Positions 18,536 through 26,760 are shown, numbered from the stretch's first letter. The stretch is 64,000 bases of DNA from Cyclobacteriaceae bacterium YHN15 (GCA_003797895.1 RKQB01000002.1:311354-375353); one strand, 5' to 3'. Notes: a model not told the origin generated them from the sequence alone. Program-made: numbers and translations.

Positions 18536-19171
18536 ATGAAAACCCATTTTAAAAGTGCCCTAGTGATGATGGGAATGGTAGCAATGACCATATCCTGCCA
18601 AGAAAAAGAAGATGAAAATCCAGTTAAAATTGCTGCACAGATTGATGAAGTAGTTACTATTCTTGCAGATGAATTTTTGCCCCTTGAAATACAGGGGGGA
18701 GATGAAAACCAAGCATTTGGTTTCAGGGTTTTGGAAGAGAACAATGAGGGCTTTAATGCCAAGGTTTTTACCGAAAAACCAGACCATCCCAAAACAAGTC
18801 TGCAAAATTGTATAGGTTCCATTGAATTGACTGACGCCCAATCCAAAGAAATCAGAGAAATCTTTATTGGGTTGTTTGAATGTAGATTGGAAACTTTTCA
18901 AGCTTTCAGAGAAGATATCTTGGAAATTATTAAATCCATGGAAGCCCATAGATTGGAAATGTTGACAAAACTTTTGAAAGAAGAAATCTCAAGAGATGAA
19001 TTCAAAAACAGTATGTTGGAATTGAGAGAAAGGTATAAAAGTGCCTTCGAAGAAATCAAGGCTAAGCATGCAGAAAACCTGAAGCCATGTTTGAGGGGTT
19101 TTGTGGAGAACCTAAGAGAAACATTAGGCGAAGAGGATTGGGAAAAACTGATTTCTTGCTTAAAAAAATAA
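18536..19171 (+). CDS. Helical lipoprotein with LTxxQ (Spy/CpxP-like) motif
   Basis: This 211-residue protein has a lipoprotein signal (lipobox MTISC, Cys at residue 21), an acidic linker, and a long helical region. The ELTDAQSKEIREI segment near residue 101 matches the LTxxQ motif of Spy/CpxP periplasmic proteins. Four further cysteines are present, the last two spaced C-x22-C (PCLRGFVENLRETLG...ISC). The next gene encodes a diverged paralogue with the same C-x22-C end. A periplasmic or outer-membrane stress-related binding role is possible but not shown. A strong terminator follows 10 bp after the stop. Confidence 0.65.
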   Translation: MKTHFKSALVMMGMVAMTISCQEKEDENPVKIAAQIDEVVTILADEFLPLEIQGGDENQAFGFRVLEENNEGFNAKVFTEKPDHPKTSLQNCIGSIELTDAQSKEIREIFIGLFECRLETFQAFREDILEIIKSMEAHRLEMLTKLLKEEISRDEFKNSMLELRERYKSAFEEIKAKHAENLKPCLRGFVENLRETLGEEDWEKLISCLKK

Positions 19172-19180
19172 ATTAAAAAG

Positions 19181-19205
19181 AAAGCCCTTTTCGGGCTTTT
19201 TTTTT
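19181..19205 (+). terminator. Rho-independent terminator between the paralogous lipoprotein genes
   Basis: Stem AAAGCCC / GGGCTTT (19181-19187 and 19193-19199) with a 5-nt loop, followed by a run of T to 19205. It starts 10 bp after the stop of the first lipoprotein gene. Confidence 0.9.
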
Positions 19206-19250
19206 AATTTATTTTTTTATTAATTTTAAATAGAAAAATTATGAAAGATC

Positions 19251-19874
19251 ATGTATCAGAGAAATTTCATATGGCTTATTGTCTTACTTTTTCTTCAGGT
19301 AATTTCCTCGTGTAAACTTAGCCAAGAAGAAGACTTTAATAATTCTGAAGAAATTGATATTTTAACTGAAAATTATCACGCTACATTCTATCAATTCGAA
19401 ATATTTGGTGATGGTTTAAATGAAAAATTTCAAATTGAGAATAGAGGATTAAATGGAATTTATTTGCATACTGATTCAGATGAAAGTAATCCTGCTTTTT
19501 CAAGATATTTACTTTGCTACGATAATTTAAGATTAGATCTTTTGAAAAATTTGGGATTCCCTAGTTTCTTTTATTGTTACTATAATGATTCATTGATTTA
19601 TCTTGGAGAATTGAATGTATTAGCTGATAATATAGAATTGAAACGGATTAAGATAGTTGATGATCTTGAAGTAGGAATAATTGAAGAATCAAAAGCAATT
19701 GAATTGCTGGATGAATTAAAAAATGACTTTAAGGATTCCATAGTTGTAATTAAGAATAAATATGATAGTAAGTTTAAAACATGTTTAAAAAATGGATTTG
19801 TGAATAGTCGAGAATACTTAGGCAAACAAAAATGGTCTGAGTTTCGAGCTTGCTTAAATGGATTTTTTATTTGA
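19251..19874 (+). CDS. Diverged paralogue of the preceding lipoprotein
   Basis: This 207-residue protein has a lipoprotein signal (VISSC). The C-terminal end, CLKNGFVNSREYLGKQKW...AC, aligns with CLRGFVENLRETLGEEDW...SC of the upstream protein, with the same C-x22-C spacing and conserved F-V-x-x-x-R-E-x-L-G and W. An earlier cysteine pair (LLC...FYC) is also retained, but the LTxxQ motif is lost. Codon composition looks more AT-rich than in its neighbour. It is separated from the first copy by a terminator, so it should have its own promoter. I do not recognise a named family. Confidence 0.6.
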   Translation: MYQRNFIWLIVLLFLQVISSCKLSQEEDFNNSEEIDILTENYHATFYQFEIFGDGLNEKFQIENRGLNGIYLHTDSDESNPAFSRYLLCYDNLRLDLLKNLGFPSFFYCYYNDSLIYLGELNVLADNIELKRIKIVDDLEVGIIEESKAIELLDELKNDFKDSIVVIKNKYDSKFKTCLKNGFVNSREYLGKQKWSEFRACLNGFFI

Positions 19875-19971
19875 AAATTTTAACCAAGGGCTTTATTTAT
19901 TTGAGTTTAATTTAATTAATTGAATTGCATAATTTTTAATTCCCATTCTTAATTTTTTAACCATAATTTGA

Positions 19972-19995
19972 TATATTTGAACTTAAGTCAAATAT
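19972..19995 (+). promoter_or_regulatory. Probable TetR operator overlapping the tetR -7 promoter element
   Basis: ATATTTGA-N7-TCAAATAT (19973-19995) is a perfect 8-bp inverted repeat whose central spacer is ACTTAAG. It overlaps TATATTTG (19972-19979), a perfect TAnnTTTG -7 element, and ends 9 bp before the ATG of the TetR gene. Position and size fit autorepression by the TetR protein. Confidence 0.65.
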
Positions 19996-20004
19996 TAATT
20001 ATTC

Positions 20005-20706
20005 ATGGCAGGTTCAGCAAGAGAGAAAAAAAGCAAATTGATTCTAGATGTAGCCATTAAACTTTTTACCAATAAAGGATATGCGGGGACTACTATGGAT
20101 GAGGTGGCAAAGACAGCGGGTATCAGTAAAGGTCTCACCTATTTTTACTTTAAAAACAAGGAAGATTTGTATATGGCAGTAACCAAAAAAGCCTTTGATG
20201 AACTGAAAGGGGTATTTCGTGAGATTATAAAGATGAAGGGAAAATCAGGCTTGCAAATGCTTACCGATCTGACTCATCTTTACTTTGATTTTGCAAGTAA
20301 AAACAGAATGTATAATGATGCCATTTTAAACTTTATGGGCATCATGCAACTGTATACTGATAATTTGACCAAAAGTCAGATACATCCATTGATCCTAGAG
20401 AGTGATCATTTTCAAAAATTATTGGAAATTCATCATGATTGTGGCAGGTTGGGTATTCAGATGGTTTCCCATGGCATCAAAGATGGAAGCATCAGACCGG
20501 AACTCCAACCGGAAGTGACTTTCTACACCATTTGGGCAATGATTATCGGTTATGAAAGGCTGACAGGCCCTGTAGGCTTTGAGGAAAAGGAAATCAAAAT
20601 ACACTTGGACAATTGGAAACCCGGATTTGTCAAATTAATGCAGGACATGCTCAAGGGAACCATTCAAGCCCAAAAGCCTCAGGTGGTGCAGGCTTCGCTT
20701 TTTTAG
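20005..20706 (+). CDS. TetR/AcrR-family transcriptional regulator
   Basis: This 233-residue protein has an N-terminal TetR helix-turn-helix at about residues 10-55 (GYAGTTMDEVAKTAGISKGLTYFYFKNKEDLY reads as the classical pattern in two parts) and a helical ligand-binding C-terminal domain. The perfect inverted repeat just upstream is a likely own operator. Acyl-CoA metabolism genes lie on both sides downstream (MDR reductase, SDR, acyl-CoA dehydrogenase, kinase, 3-hydroxyacyl-CoA dehydrogenase). An acyl-CoA ligand, as for FadR/PsrA-type TetR proteins, is therefore a reasonable inference. Confidence 0.88.
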   Translation: MAGSAREKKSKLILDVAIKLFTNKGYAGTTMDEVAKTAGISKGLTYFYFKNKEDLYMAVTKKAFDELKGVFREIIKMKGKSGLQMLTDLTHLYFDFASKNRMYNDAILNFMGIMQLYTDNLTKSQIHPLILESDHFQKLLEIHHDCGRLGIQMVSHGIKDGSIRPELQPEVTFYTIWAMIIGYERLTGPVGFEEKEIKIHLDNWKPGFVKLMQDMLKGTIQAQKPQVVQASLF

Positions 20707-20724
20707 GGGCATAAAAAAATATAT

Positions 20725-20829
20725 CCCACTTAGCCGCTAAAAAACACTAAGTCTTAAAGTTTTTTCTTTGTGCTTCTTCGTGCCTTCGTGGGATTTTATT
20801 TTCCCACCAAGCCACCAAGAAACACTAAG
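20725..20829. repeat. Three copies of a CCCAC-AAG-CACTAAG intergenic repeat
   Basis: Direct copies at 20725-20751 (CCCACTTAGCCGC...AACACTAAG) and 20803-20829 (CCCACCAAGCCACC...AACACTAAG) are separated by an inverted copy at 20766-20793 (CTTTGTGCTTC...CTTCGTGGGA). This palindromic cluster sits between the converging TetR and MDR genes. Confidence 0.6.
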
Positions 20830-20850
20830 ATTCAAAATCTAAAATTCAAA

Positions 20851-21819
20851 CTAAGAAACCAAAAGGATCTTACCATTCCTTCCCCCCTTTTCATAAGCCG
20901 CCAATGCTTCTTTAAATTTCTCTAAAGGATAAGTCGCTTCAATATCAACTTTAACTTTTTGGGAAAGTAAGTGGGTAAATACTATTTTGAATGCTTTTTG
21001 GGTTTCTTCAGGACTGAGGTTTGCCATCCAAGACGTTAACCAAAACCCTTCCACTTTAAGGTTTTTAAATATCATTAGGCCTGAATTGAGGGGAATATTC
21101 TCTAAACTCAGCAATCCAAAAACCATCATTTTCCCACCGGCCTTCAAACTGGCCAATGCCTTAGCGCCTAAAAGTCCTCCAACTGCATCAAAAACTACTG
21201 CTACTCCCTCCCCCGTGTGCTCCATGATTACTTTTTGCAATTTTTCCTTTTCTGTATTGATCACCAGTTCAGCACCCAAGGATTGTAAAGCCTCTTTTTG
21301 TTCCTCTCTCCTGACTGTACAGGCTACCTTTATTCCTTTTTGTTTTGCCATTTGAATGACCAGTTTACCATAGGCAGAAGCACCTGCAGTAACCAATACC
21401 CAATCTCCTTCTTTTAGGCCACTGGTTTCCAACATGGCATATGCTGTAAGTGGGTTTACAAAAGCCTGGCAGGCCACTTCGTCAGCCATACCGGATGGGC
21501 TGGGAATTACCATATGTGCAGGTACACAAACAAATTCTTTCCATGTTCCTATGGCTGTAAAAATTACTTTCGTACCTACTGGAATGGAGTTTTTCTCATC
21601 TGAGTGATCCACTATACCAACAGCCTCAAATCCAGCACTGCTTGGTAGTTTGGGTGTAATGCCGTACATACCTCTGATAAACATAATATCGGAAGGATTT
21701 ATATTTCGGGCAGTTACCCTTATCCTTACTTCATGTGGCTTTGGTATTGGCATTTCCGCTTCTTCTAATTGTAATACTTCCTCAGGAAGGCCTGTCTGAT
21801 GAAAAACTACTTGTTTCAT
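20851..21819 (-). CDS. MDR-family zinc-less reductase (quinone oxidoreductase-like)
   Basis: This 322-residue medium-chain dehydrogenase/reductase has an N-terminal GroES-like fold (MPIPKPHEVRIRVTARNINPSDIMFI) and a Rossmann domain (VLVTAGASAYGKLVIQMAKQKG). No structural-zinc cysteine cluster is seen, so it belongs with NADPH:quinone oxidoreductases, 2-enoyl-CoA/ACP reductases and similar enzymes. It is divergent from the SDR operon (146 bp apart) and convergent with tetR, so it may share their acyl-CoA pathway. Confidence 0.82.
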   Translation of the reverse strand: MKQVVFHQTGLPEEVLQLEEAEMPIPKPHEVRIRVTARNINPSDIMFIRGMYGITPKLPSSAGFEAVGIVDHSDEKNSIPVGTKVIFTAIGTWKEFVCVPAHMVIPSPSGMADEVACQAFVNPLTAYAMLETSGLKEGDWVLVTAGASAYGKLVIQMAKQKGIKVACTVRREEQKEALQSLGAELVINTEKEKLQKVIMEHTGEGVAVVFDAVGGLLGAKALASLKAGGKMMVFGLLSLENIPLNSGLMIFKNLKVEGFWLTSWMANLSPEETQKAFKIVFTHLLSQKVKVDIEATYPLEKFKEALAAYEKGGRNGKILLVS

Positions 21820-21870
21820 GGATCTGTTTTTATTGTTAACTTATACTTTTCGAATGGGAAGTTATAAAAA

Positions 21871-21881
21871 ATACTCGGTAT
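21871..21881. promoter_or_regulatory. Small palindrome in the MDR/SDR divergent promoter region
   Basis: ATAC-TCG-GTAT is a perfect 4-bp inverted repeat with a 3-nt spacer, in the middle of the 146-bp divergent gap. TCGGTAT is also a half-site seen in operators of some acyl-CoA-responsive TetR regulators. The match is short, so this is only a candidate site. Confidence 0.25.
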
Positions 21882-21965
21882 GCATAACATTTTTTTCCAT
21901 AATCAATTGTCATTGAAAACTTAAATTCTTATTCTTGTTAAGGGACATCAAAGCACTCAAACAAT

Positions 21966-22733
21966 ATGGATTTATCTGCATTATTCTCATTAATGAACAA
22001 AGTTGCGCTCATCACAGGGGCAAGTAAAGGAATCGGTTACAGTATTGCCGAGGTATTTGCAGCTGCAGGAGCCAAAGTAGTAATCAGCTCAAGGAAGCAG
22101 GAAGCTTTGGATGAGATGGCGGATCATCTACGGAGCAAGGGATATGAAGTAACAGGAATTGCCTGTAATGTGGGAAAGTCGGAAGAATTGGAAAACCTGG
22201 TAAAAAAAACAGTGGAATTATACGGTCAAATTGATGTTCTCGTAAATAATGCGGCAACCAATCCCGTTTTTGGTCCGGTACATGACACAAGTTTGGATGC
22301 CTATGATAAAATCATGGATGTCAATGTGAAAGCTCCCTTTCACCTGATGAAGTTATGCTTTCCGTTTTTGATGGAATCTTCCAATGCTTCGGTCATCAAC
22401 ATATCATCCATTGGTGGAATCTCACCTGAACCTGGTTTAGGTATTTATTCGGTCAGCAAAGCAGCACTTATTTCCATGACTAAAGTATTTGCTAAAGAAT
22501 GGGGTGATCACAAGATTCGTGTCAATGCCATTTGTCCCGGTCTGATAAAAACCAAATTTTCTGAAGCCCTATGGAAAAACGATCAAATAGTTGGTCAAAT
22601 GATGAAGATGATGGCTATCAAAAGAATAGGTTCAAGTGAAGAGATTGGATCTGTCGCTCTATTTCTGGCTTCTCCTGCATCATCCTATATGACAGGAACT
22701 ATTTTGACTGCTGACGGAGGTTTTACAATCTAA
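21966..22733 (+). CDS. Short-chain dehydrogenase/reductase
   Basis: This 255-residue classical SDR has the cofactor motif TGASKGIG (residues 17-24), NNAA at 94-97, and catalytic S148, Y161 and K165 (YSVSK). Such enzymes oxidise or reduce 3-hydroxy/3-oxo acyl groups or other secondary alcohols. It is the first gene of a four-gene operon: the acyl-CoA dehydrogenase starts 10 bp downstream. In a 4-hydroxyacyl-CoA pathway an SDR would fit either the hydroxyacyl step or substrate entry. Confidence 0.88.
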   Translation: MDLSALFSLMNKVALITGASKGIGYSIAEVFAAAGAKVVISSRKQEALDEMADHLRSKGYEVTGIACNVGKSEELENLVKKTVELYGQIDVLVNNAATNPVFGPVHDTSLDAYDKIMDVNVKAPFHLMKLCFPFLMESSNASVINISSIGGISPEPGLGIYSVSKAALISMTKVFAKEWGDHKIRVNAICPGLIKTKFSEALWKNDQIVGQMMKMMAIKRIGSSEEIGSVALFLASPASSYMTGTILTADGGFTI

Positions 22734-22743
22734 TTTTTGACTT

Positions 22744-23949
22744 ATGGAACTTTATACTGCAGGTACATCAGGCAAACTGAAGGAATTACTACCAGCCTAT
22801 GAATCATTTCTAAAGGAATATATATATCCTATTGAAATGGAATGTGTTTATGGCTCATTTAAAGCATCCTTAACCAAACTTGGTACATTAAGAGAATTGG
22901 CCAAGGAGAAAGGGCTATTTGCCCCTCATTTGAAGAAGAAAGAAGGTGGATTGGGATTAAGTTTAGCAGAGTTTGGGAGAATTTCTGAAGTTTTGGGCAA
23001 AAGCCCAATCGGTCATTATGTGTTCAATTGCCAGGCACCTGATATAGGAAATATGGAGCTGATGCATCAATATGCAAGTGAGGAATTGAAGGAAAAATAC
23101 TTACAGCCTTTACAGCATGGAAAAATCAGAAGTTGTTTTGCTATGACTGAACCCCACCATGCAGGGAGTAATCCTGTACATCTTTCCACTTTAGCGATAA
23201 AGGATGGTAACGATTATATCATCAATGGACATAAATGGTTTACCTCATCAGCTGATGGGGCTACATTTACCATAGTCATGGCTGTCACTGACCCTCAAAA
23301 CCCAAATCCGTACCAAAGAGCCAGCATGATCCTCGTACCCCTGGATAACCCGGGTTATCAATTGGTAAGGAACATACCTATTATGGGAGATGTTGGAGAA
23401 GATTATATGTCCCATGGAGAAGTTAAATTTACCAATTGCAGGGTACCTATAAGCAACCTCATTGGGGAGGAAGGTCAGGGATTTGTACTTGCTCAGGAAA
23501 GATTGGGGCCAGGAAGGATACATCATTGTATGAGATGGGTTGGCATCTGTGAAAGAGTCATTGAAATGATGTGTAAAAGGGCTTTGAGCAGGGAATTGGA
23601 TCCTGGCAAACCACTTGCCCATCAACAGGCAATTCAACACTGGATTGCAGAGGCTGCAGCCGGGGTTAAGGCTTCTAGGTTGATGGTATTAGCCACTGCT
23701 CATAAAATTGATCAGGAAGGAGCTAAAGCGGCAAAAGAGGATATTTCTACGATCAAGTTTTTTGTTTCCGATGTTTTAATGAAAACCTTGGATAGGGCCA
23801 TTCAGATACATGGTGGCTTGGGAATTACAGATGATACCCTGCTTTCCTTTTGGTACAGGCATGAAAGGGGTGCCCGAATTTACGATGGACCTGATGAGGT
23901 GCATAAAACTGTTTTAGCAAAAAGGATATTGAAAAATTTTGCTGGATGA
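22744..23949 (+). CDS. Acyl-CoA dehydrogenase, ACAD10/ACAD11-like
   Basis: This 401-residue FAD enzyme has the motif CFAMTEPHHAGSNP and the C-terminal catalytic region RGARIYDGPDEVHKTVLAKRIL. The DGPDEVH motif, in place of the usual YEGT, is the hallmark of the ACAD10/ACAD11 subgroup. In that subgroup the dehydrogenase fold acts on acyl-CoAs phosphorylated by a linked or neighbouring APH-type kinase. Here the kinase gene follows directly, overlapping by 4 bp (ATGA), which supports the pairing. Confidence 0.88.
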   Translation: MELYTAGTSGKLKELLPAYESFLKEYIYPIEMECVYGSFKASLTKLGTLRELAKEKGLFAPHLKKKEGGLGLSLAEFGRISEVLGKSPIGHYVFNCQAPDIGNMELMHQYASEELKEKYLQPLQHGKIRSCFAMTEPHHAGSNPVHLSTLAIKDGNDYIINGHKWFTSSADGATFTIVMAVTDPQNPNPYQRASMILVPLDNPGYQLVRNIPIMGDVGEDYMSHGEVKFTNCRVPISNLIGEEGQGFVLAQERLGPGRIHHCMRWVGICERVIEMMCKRALSRELDPGKPLAHQQAIQHWIAEAAAGVKASRLMVLATAHKIDQEGAKAAKEDISTIKFFVSDVLMKTLDRAIQIHGGLGITDDTLLSFWYRHERGARIYDGPDEVHKTVLAKRILKNFAG

Positions 23950-24983
23950 TGATCAATAAAGAACCAAAAGGTGTTGAAAATATTTTTCCTTATTTGGCGG
24001 CTAAACTAGGTCTTGACCCAAGTTCAACAGTCATCACGCAATTTAAAGGCGGATATTCCAACCTGACCTATCTGATAACTTCTCCGGATGGGGAGTATGT
24101 GCTAAGAAGACCTCCATTAGGTTTGAAGATCAGTAAAGCTCATGATATGGTCAGGGAATTCAATGTACTTCAGGCTTTGGGAAAAGCAGGATATAGTAAG
24201 GTGCCCAAAGCGGTACTTTCCTGCGAGGATGAATCCGTTATCGGTGCACCTTTTTTTATTATGGAAAAGGTGGATGGTTTGATTTTGAGAAACAGGATTC
24301 CGGAGGGGTTAACTCTTGGAGTTGATTTTTTTAGAAAACTTAGCCAAAATACTATAGATGGGCTTTTGGAGCTTCATAATCTGGATTTGGAAGCATCCGG
24401 ATTGAGCGTGTTGGGAAAACCTGAAGGATTTGTTAAAAGGCAGGTGGATGGTTGGTCAGAGAGATATTTCAACTCAAAAACCGACGACTTGAAGGAGATG
24501 ACATCAGTCAGTAATTGGTTAAAAAATAATGTACCCACTGCAGAAAATGTTGGATTCATCCATAATGATTACAAATATGACAACCTAGTTTTAGAAGGAA
24601 AGGATAATCCTGAAATAAAAGCGGTTTTGGATTGGGAAATGGCTACAGTTGGTGATCCTTTAATGGATTTAGGTACCAGCTTGGCTTATTGGGCAGAAGC
24701 CGAAGATCCCGATATGTTGAAAATGTTCAATCTAAGTTATTTGCCCGGCAATTTTACAAGAAAAGAAGTAATCCATTACTATGGGTCAAAGAGTGCGCTT
24801 AATCTGGATAACATTCTATTTTATTATGCTTTTGGGCTTTTCAAAGTCGGTGTAATCGCTCAGCAGATTTATAAAAGATATACCTTGGGTTTTTCACAAG
24901 ATCCAAGATTTGCAGGATTGATCCACGTGGTCAATGCTTGTGGAAAAATGGCATCAAAAAGCATTAAAACTGATAAAATATAA
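23946..24983 (+). CDS. APH-family phosphotransferase (ACAD10 kinase domain / LvaA-like)
   Basis: This 345-residue aminoglycoside-phosphotransferase fold kinase has the N-lobe glycine-rich FKGGYSNLTYL, the catalytic loop HNDYKYDN (D208, N213) and the metal-binding LDWE (D229) followed by GDPLMDLG. That exact set is typical of the kinase domain of ACAD10/11 and of LvaA, which phosphorylate the 4-hydroxy group of 4-hydroxyacyl-CoAs. Its start overlaps the acyl-CoA dehydrogenase stop. The drug-resistance function suggested by the fold name is unlikely in this context. Confidence 0.85.
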   Translation: MMINKEPKGVENIFPYLAAKLGLDPSSTVITQFKGGYSNLTYLITSPDGEYVLRRPPLGLKISKAHDMVREFNVLQALGKAGYSKVPKAVLSCEDESVIGAPFFIMEKVDGLILRNRIPEGLTLGVDFFRKLSQNTIDGLLELHNLDLEASGLSVLGKPEGFVKRQVDGWSERYFNSKTDDLKEMTSVSNWLKNNVPTAENVGFIHNDYKYDNLVLEGKDNPEIKAVLDWEMATVGDPLMDLGTSLAYWAEAEDPDMLKMFNLSYLPGNFTRKEVIHYYGSKSALNLDNILFYYAFGLFKVGVIAQQIYKRYTLGFSQDPRFAGLIHVVNACGKMASKSIKTDKI

Positions 24984-24987
24984 GACT

Positions 24988-25866
24988 ATGAAAATAAACA
25001 AAGTTTGCATCTTAGGTGGGGGTACACTCGGTACAAGAGTTGCTCTTCAATCCGCACTTTCAGGTTATCAGGTTACTGTATATGATATCAGCCCAAAAGC
25101 CCTTGAAAATTCCAAGAAATCCATGATTAAGATAGTGGAACAGTTGGCAAGAAACAGTGGCTTGGAAGCAGATTCCGGTCTAAATGCAATTTCAGGAATT
25201 ACATTTACCAATGATCCAAATGTAGCGGTCAAGGATGCAGACCTTATCAATGAAAGTGTTTTGGAGGAATTTGATGTAAAGAAAGAAGTATGGAAGCATT
25301 TTGGCACTATTGCACCTGAAAAAACCATTTTCACAACGAATACTTCTTATTTGCTTCCTTCCATGTTTGCCGAAATTTCAGGTCGGCCTGCCAAATTTAG
25401 TTCCCTGCATTTTCATGATGTATTTTATTCCAAAGTGGTGGATATTATGCCCCACCCTGGCACAGACCCTTCATTGATCCAGGTATTGATGGATTTCGGC
25501 AGAAGTTTGGAACAAGTGCCTGTTTTGGTGAAAAAAGAAAATCCAGGATATATTTTCAACAGTATGTTGATGGCTTTTATTGGAGCAGCAGGAAAACTCC
25601 TGACAGGAGAAGTTGCCAGTATAGAAGATATTGATAGATCCTGGATGGTCAATTTTCATATGCAAAAAGGTCCTTTTGGAATTCTGGATGCCATTGGCTT
25701 GGATACAGCATGGCATGTGACCAGTAATTTACCGGATAAAGCATCTCAGGCCTTTGCCGCTTTACTGAAAACCTACATAGATTCAGGAAAACTGGGAGAA
25801 AAAACCGGGGAAGGGTTTTATACCTACCCGCATCCAGCTTATAAAGCTCCAGGGTTTTTAAATTGA
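24988..25866 (+). CDS. 3-hydroxyacyl-CoA dehydrogenase family protein
   Basis: This 292-residue protein has an N-terminal NAD-binding fold (KVCILGGGTLGTRVA, GxGxxG) and a C-terminal 3HCDH helical domain (KENPGYIFNSML...GPFGILDAIGLDTAWHV...GEKTGEGFYTYPHP). It oxidises 3-hydroxyacyl-CoA to 3-oxoacyl-CoA. The ATG at 24988 lies 4 bp after the kinase stop and gives a normal N-terminus. An in-frame start at 24934 would add 18 residues overlapping the kinase and is rejected. Last gene of the operon. Confidence 0.88.
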   Translation: MKINKVCILGGGTLGTRVALQSALSGYQVTVYDISPKALENSKKSMIKIVEQLARNSGLEADSGLNAISGITFTNDPNVAVKDADLINESVLEEFDVKKEVWKHFGTIAPEKTIFTTNTSYLLPSMFAEISGRPAKFSSLHFHDVFYSKVVDIMPHPGTDPSLIQVLMDFGRSLEQVPVLVKKENPGYIFNSMLMAFIGAAGKLLTGEVASIEDIDRSWMVNFHMQKGPFGILDAIGLDTAWHVTSNLPDKASQAFAALLKTYIDSGKLGEKTGEGFYTYPHPAYKAPGFLN

Positions 25867-25875
25867 AATTAAGGC

Positions 25876-26292
25876 CTACTTTTCCTTTAAGGACAATATA
25901 AAGGAAGCCATGATTTGGGCTTCTTCCATTGAAATCTTTGGATGGGGATCCATCACAGGATATCCCCATGCCCCAGTACTTCCGTGAATTATTTTTCTTG
26001 CTAAATGATTAATGTAGACCTCTTGGATCGGATATCTTTTGGCAATATCCTGAAATGCTGGACCCTTTGATCTGTTTTCTTTTCTATGGCAATCGTAACA
26101 ATCTGAGTAGGCAATCAGTACCTCTCCACTTTTTACCAATTCCACATCCAAAGAATCATCCTTGCCCGGTATGATGCGGATATAATCTTTGGATTTATTT
26201 TTTATTGAATCCTCTGTTTCGTTTCTTTTAGACTCTTGACAGGATATCCCTAGGATGCAGAAAATCAGGCTAAATAATCCAAGGTACTTCAT
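25876..26292 (-). CDS. Monohaem c-type cytochrome, lipoprotein
   Basis: This 138-residue protein has a lipoprotein signal (GISC), a single haem c site CYDCH, and the downstream methionine ligand in YPVMDPHPKIS. That is the class I pattern of small periplasmic cytochromes with the C-terminal helix (EEAQIMASFILSL). It probably shuttles electrons at the membrane. It converges with the 3HCDH gene (9 bp apart) and lies 25 bp downstream of another small lipoprotein gene in the same direction. Confidence 0.85.
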   Translation of the reverse strand: MKYLGLFSLIFCILGISCQESKRNETEDSIKNKSKDYIRIIPGKDDSLDVELVKSGEVLIAYSDCYDCHRKENRSKGPAFQDIAKRYPIQEVYINHLARKIIHGSTGAWGYPVMDPHPKISMEEAQIMASFILSLKEK

Positions 26293-26317
26293 ATCAATAA
26301 AGTCATTAGTCTTCCTT

Positions 26318-26725
26318 TTAATTTGAAACTGTTATGGTCACCAAAGTAACGGTGAGTAAAACAACCCCCATGATTGCAAATAAAGGGATGGAGCTTAAAA
26401 TTCCCCCTCTTTCCCTTTTGTAATCCTTTTTCTTGGCCGTAACAATGTCTTCAAAGGGAATTTCAATCGTAGTGTTTTTTTGCATTTTAATGGGTATACC
26501 CACCAAATGATCTTCATGGATCTGAATTATGGCAATATCTAAAGTCTCATTCGTTTTTGATTTTATTCTATATTCTTCACCCAATTCAAAATGCCGATAT
26601 ACATCCGGGTCAGAAAAAGAAATGGGTTTTGAAACTCCATACTCCTTTGAAAAATCTTTATAACTTACACAAGATATTTGTCCAAGAAATATAATAACCA
26701 CAAGGATAGATTGAAGACTTTTCAT
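26318..26725 (-). CDS. Small lipoprotein with C-terminal membrane segment
   Basis: This 135-residue protein has a lipoprotein signal (QISC), a soluble beta-rich part (LGEEYRIKSKTNETLDI...IQIHEDHLVGI...IEIPFEDIVTAKKKDYKRERG) and one C-terminal hydrophobic helix (SIPLFAIMGVVLLTVTLVTITV). The arrangement resembles small Bacteroidota lipoproteins of unknown role. It is 35 bp downstream of the methyltransferase gene and 25 bp upstream of the cytochrome gene, so the three may form one transcript. Confidence 0.6.
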   Translation of the reverse strand: MKSLQSILVVIIFLGQISCVSYKDFSKEYGVSKPISFSDPDVYRHFELGEEYRIKSKTNETLDIAIIQIHEDHLVGIPIKMQKNTTIEIPFEDIVTAKKKDYKRERGGILSSIPLFAIMGVVLLTVTLVTITVSN

Positions 26726-26760
26726 TTTTCAATTATGTATTGGTTTTATCAATTTAGGTT

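Noticed and set aside
23946..24983. Aminoglycoside resistance gene
   Set aside because: The APH fold is shared, but the operon with an ACAD10/11-like dehydrogenase indicates acyl-CoA metabolism.
24934..24987. Earlier start for the 3-hydroxyacyl-CoA dehydrogenase
   Set aside because: It would overlap the kinase gene and place 18 extra residues before the Rossmann motif; ATG at 24988 gives the family N-terminus.
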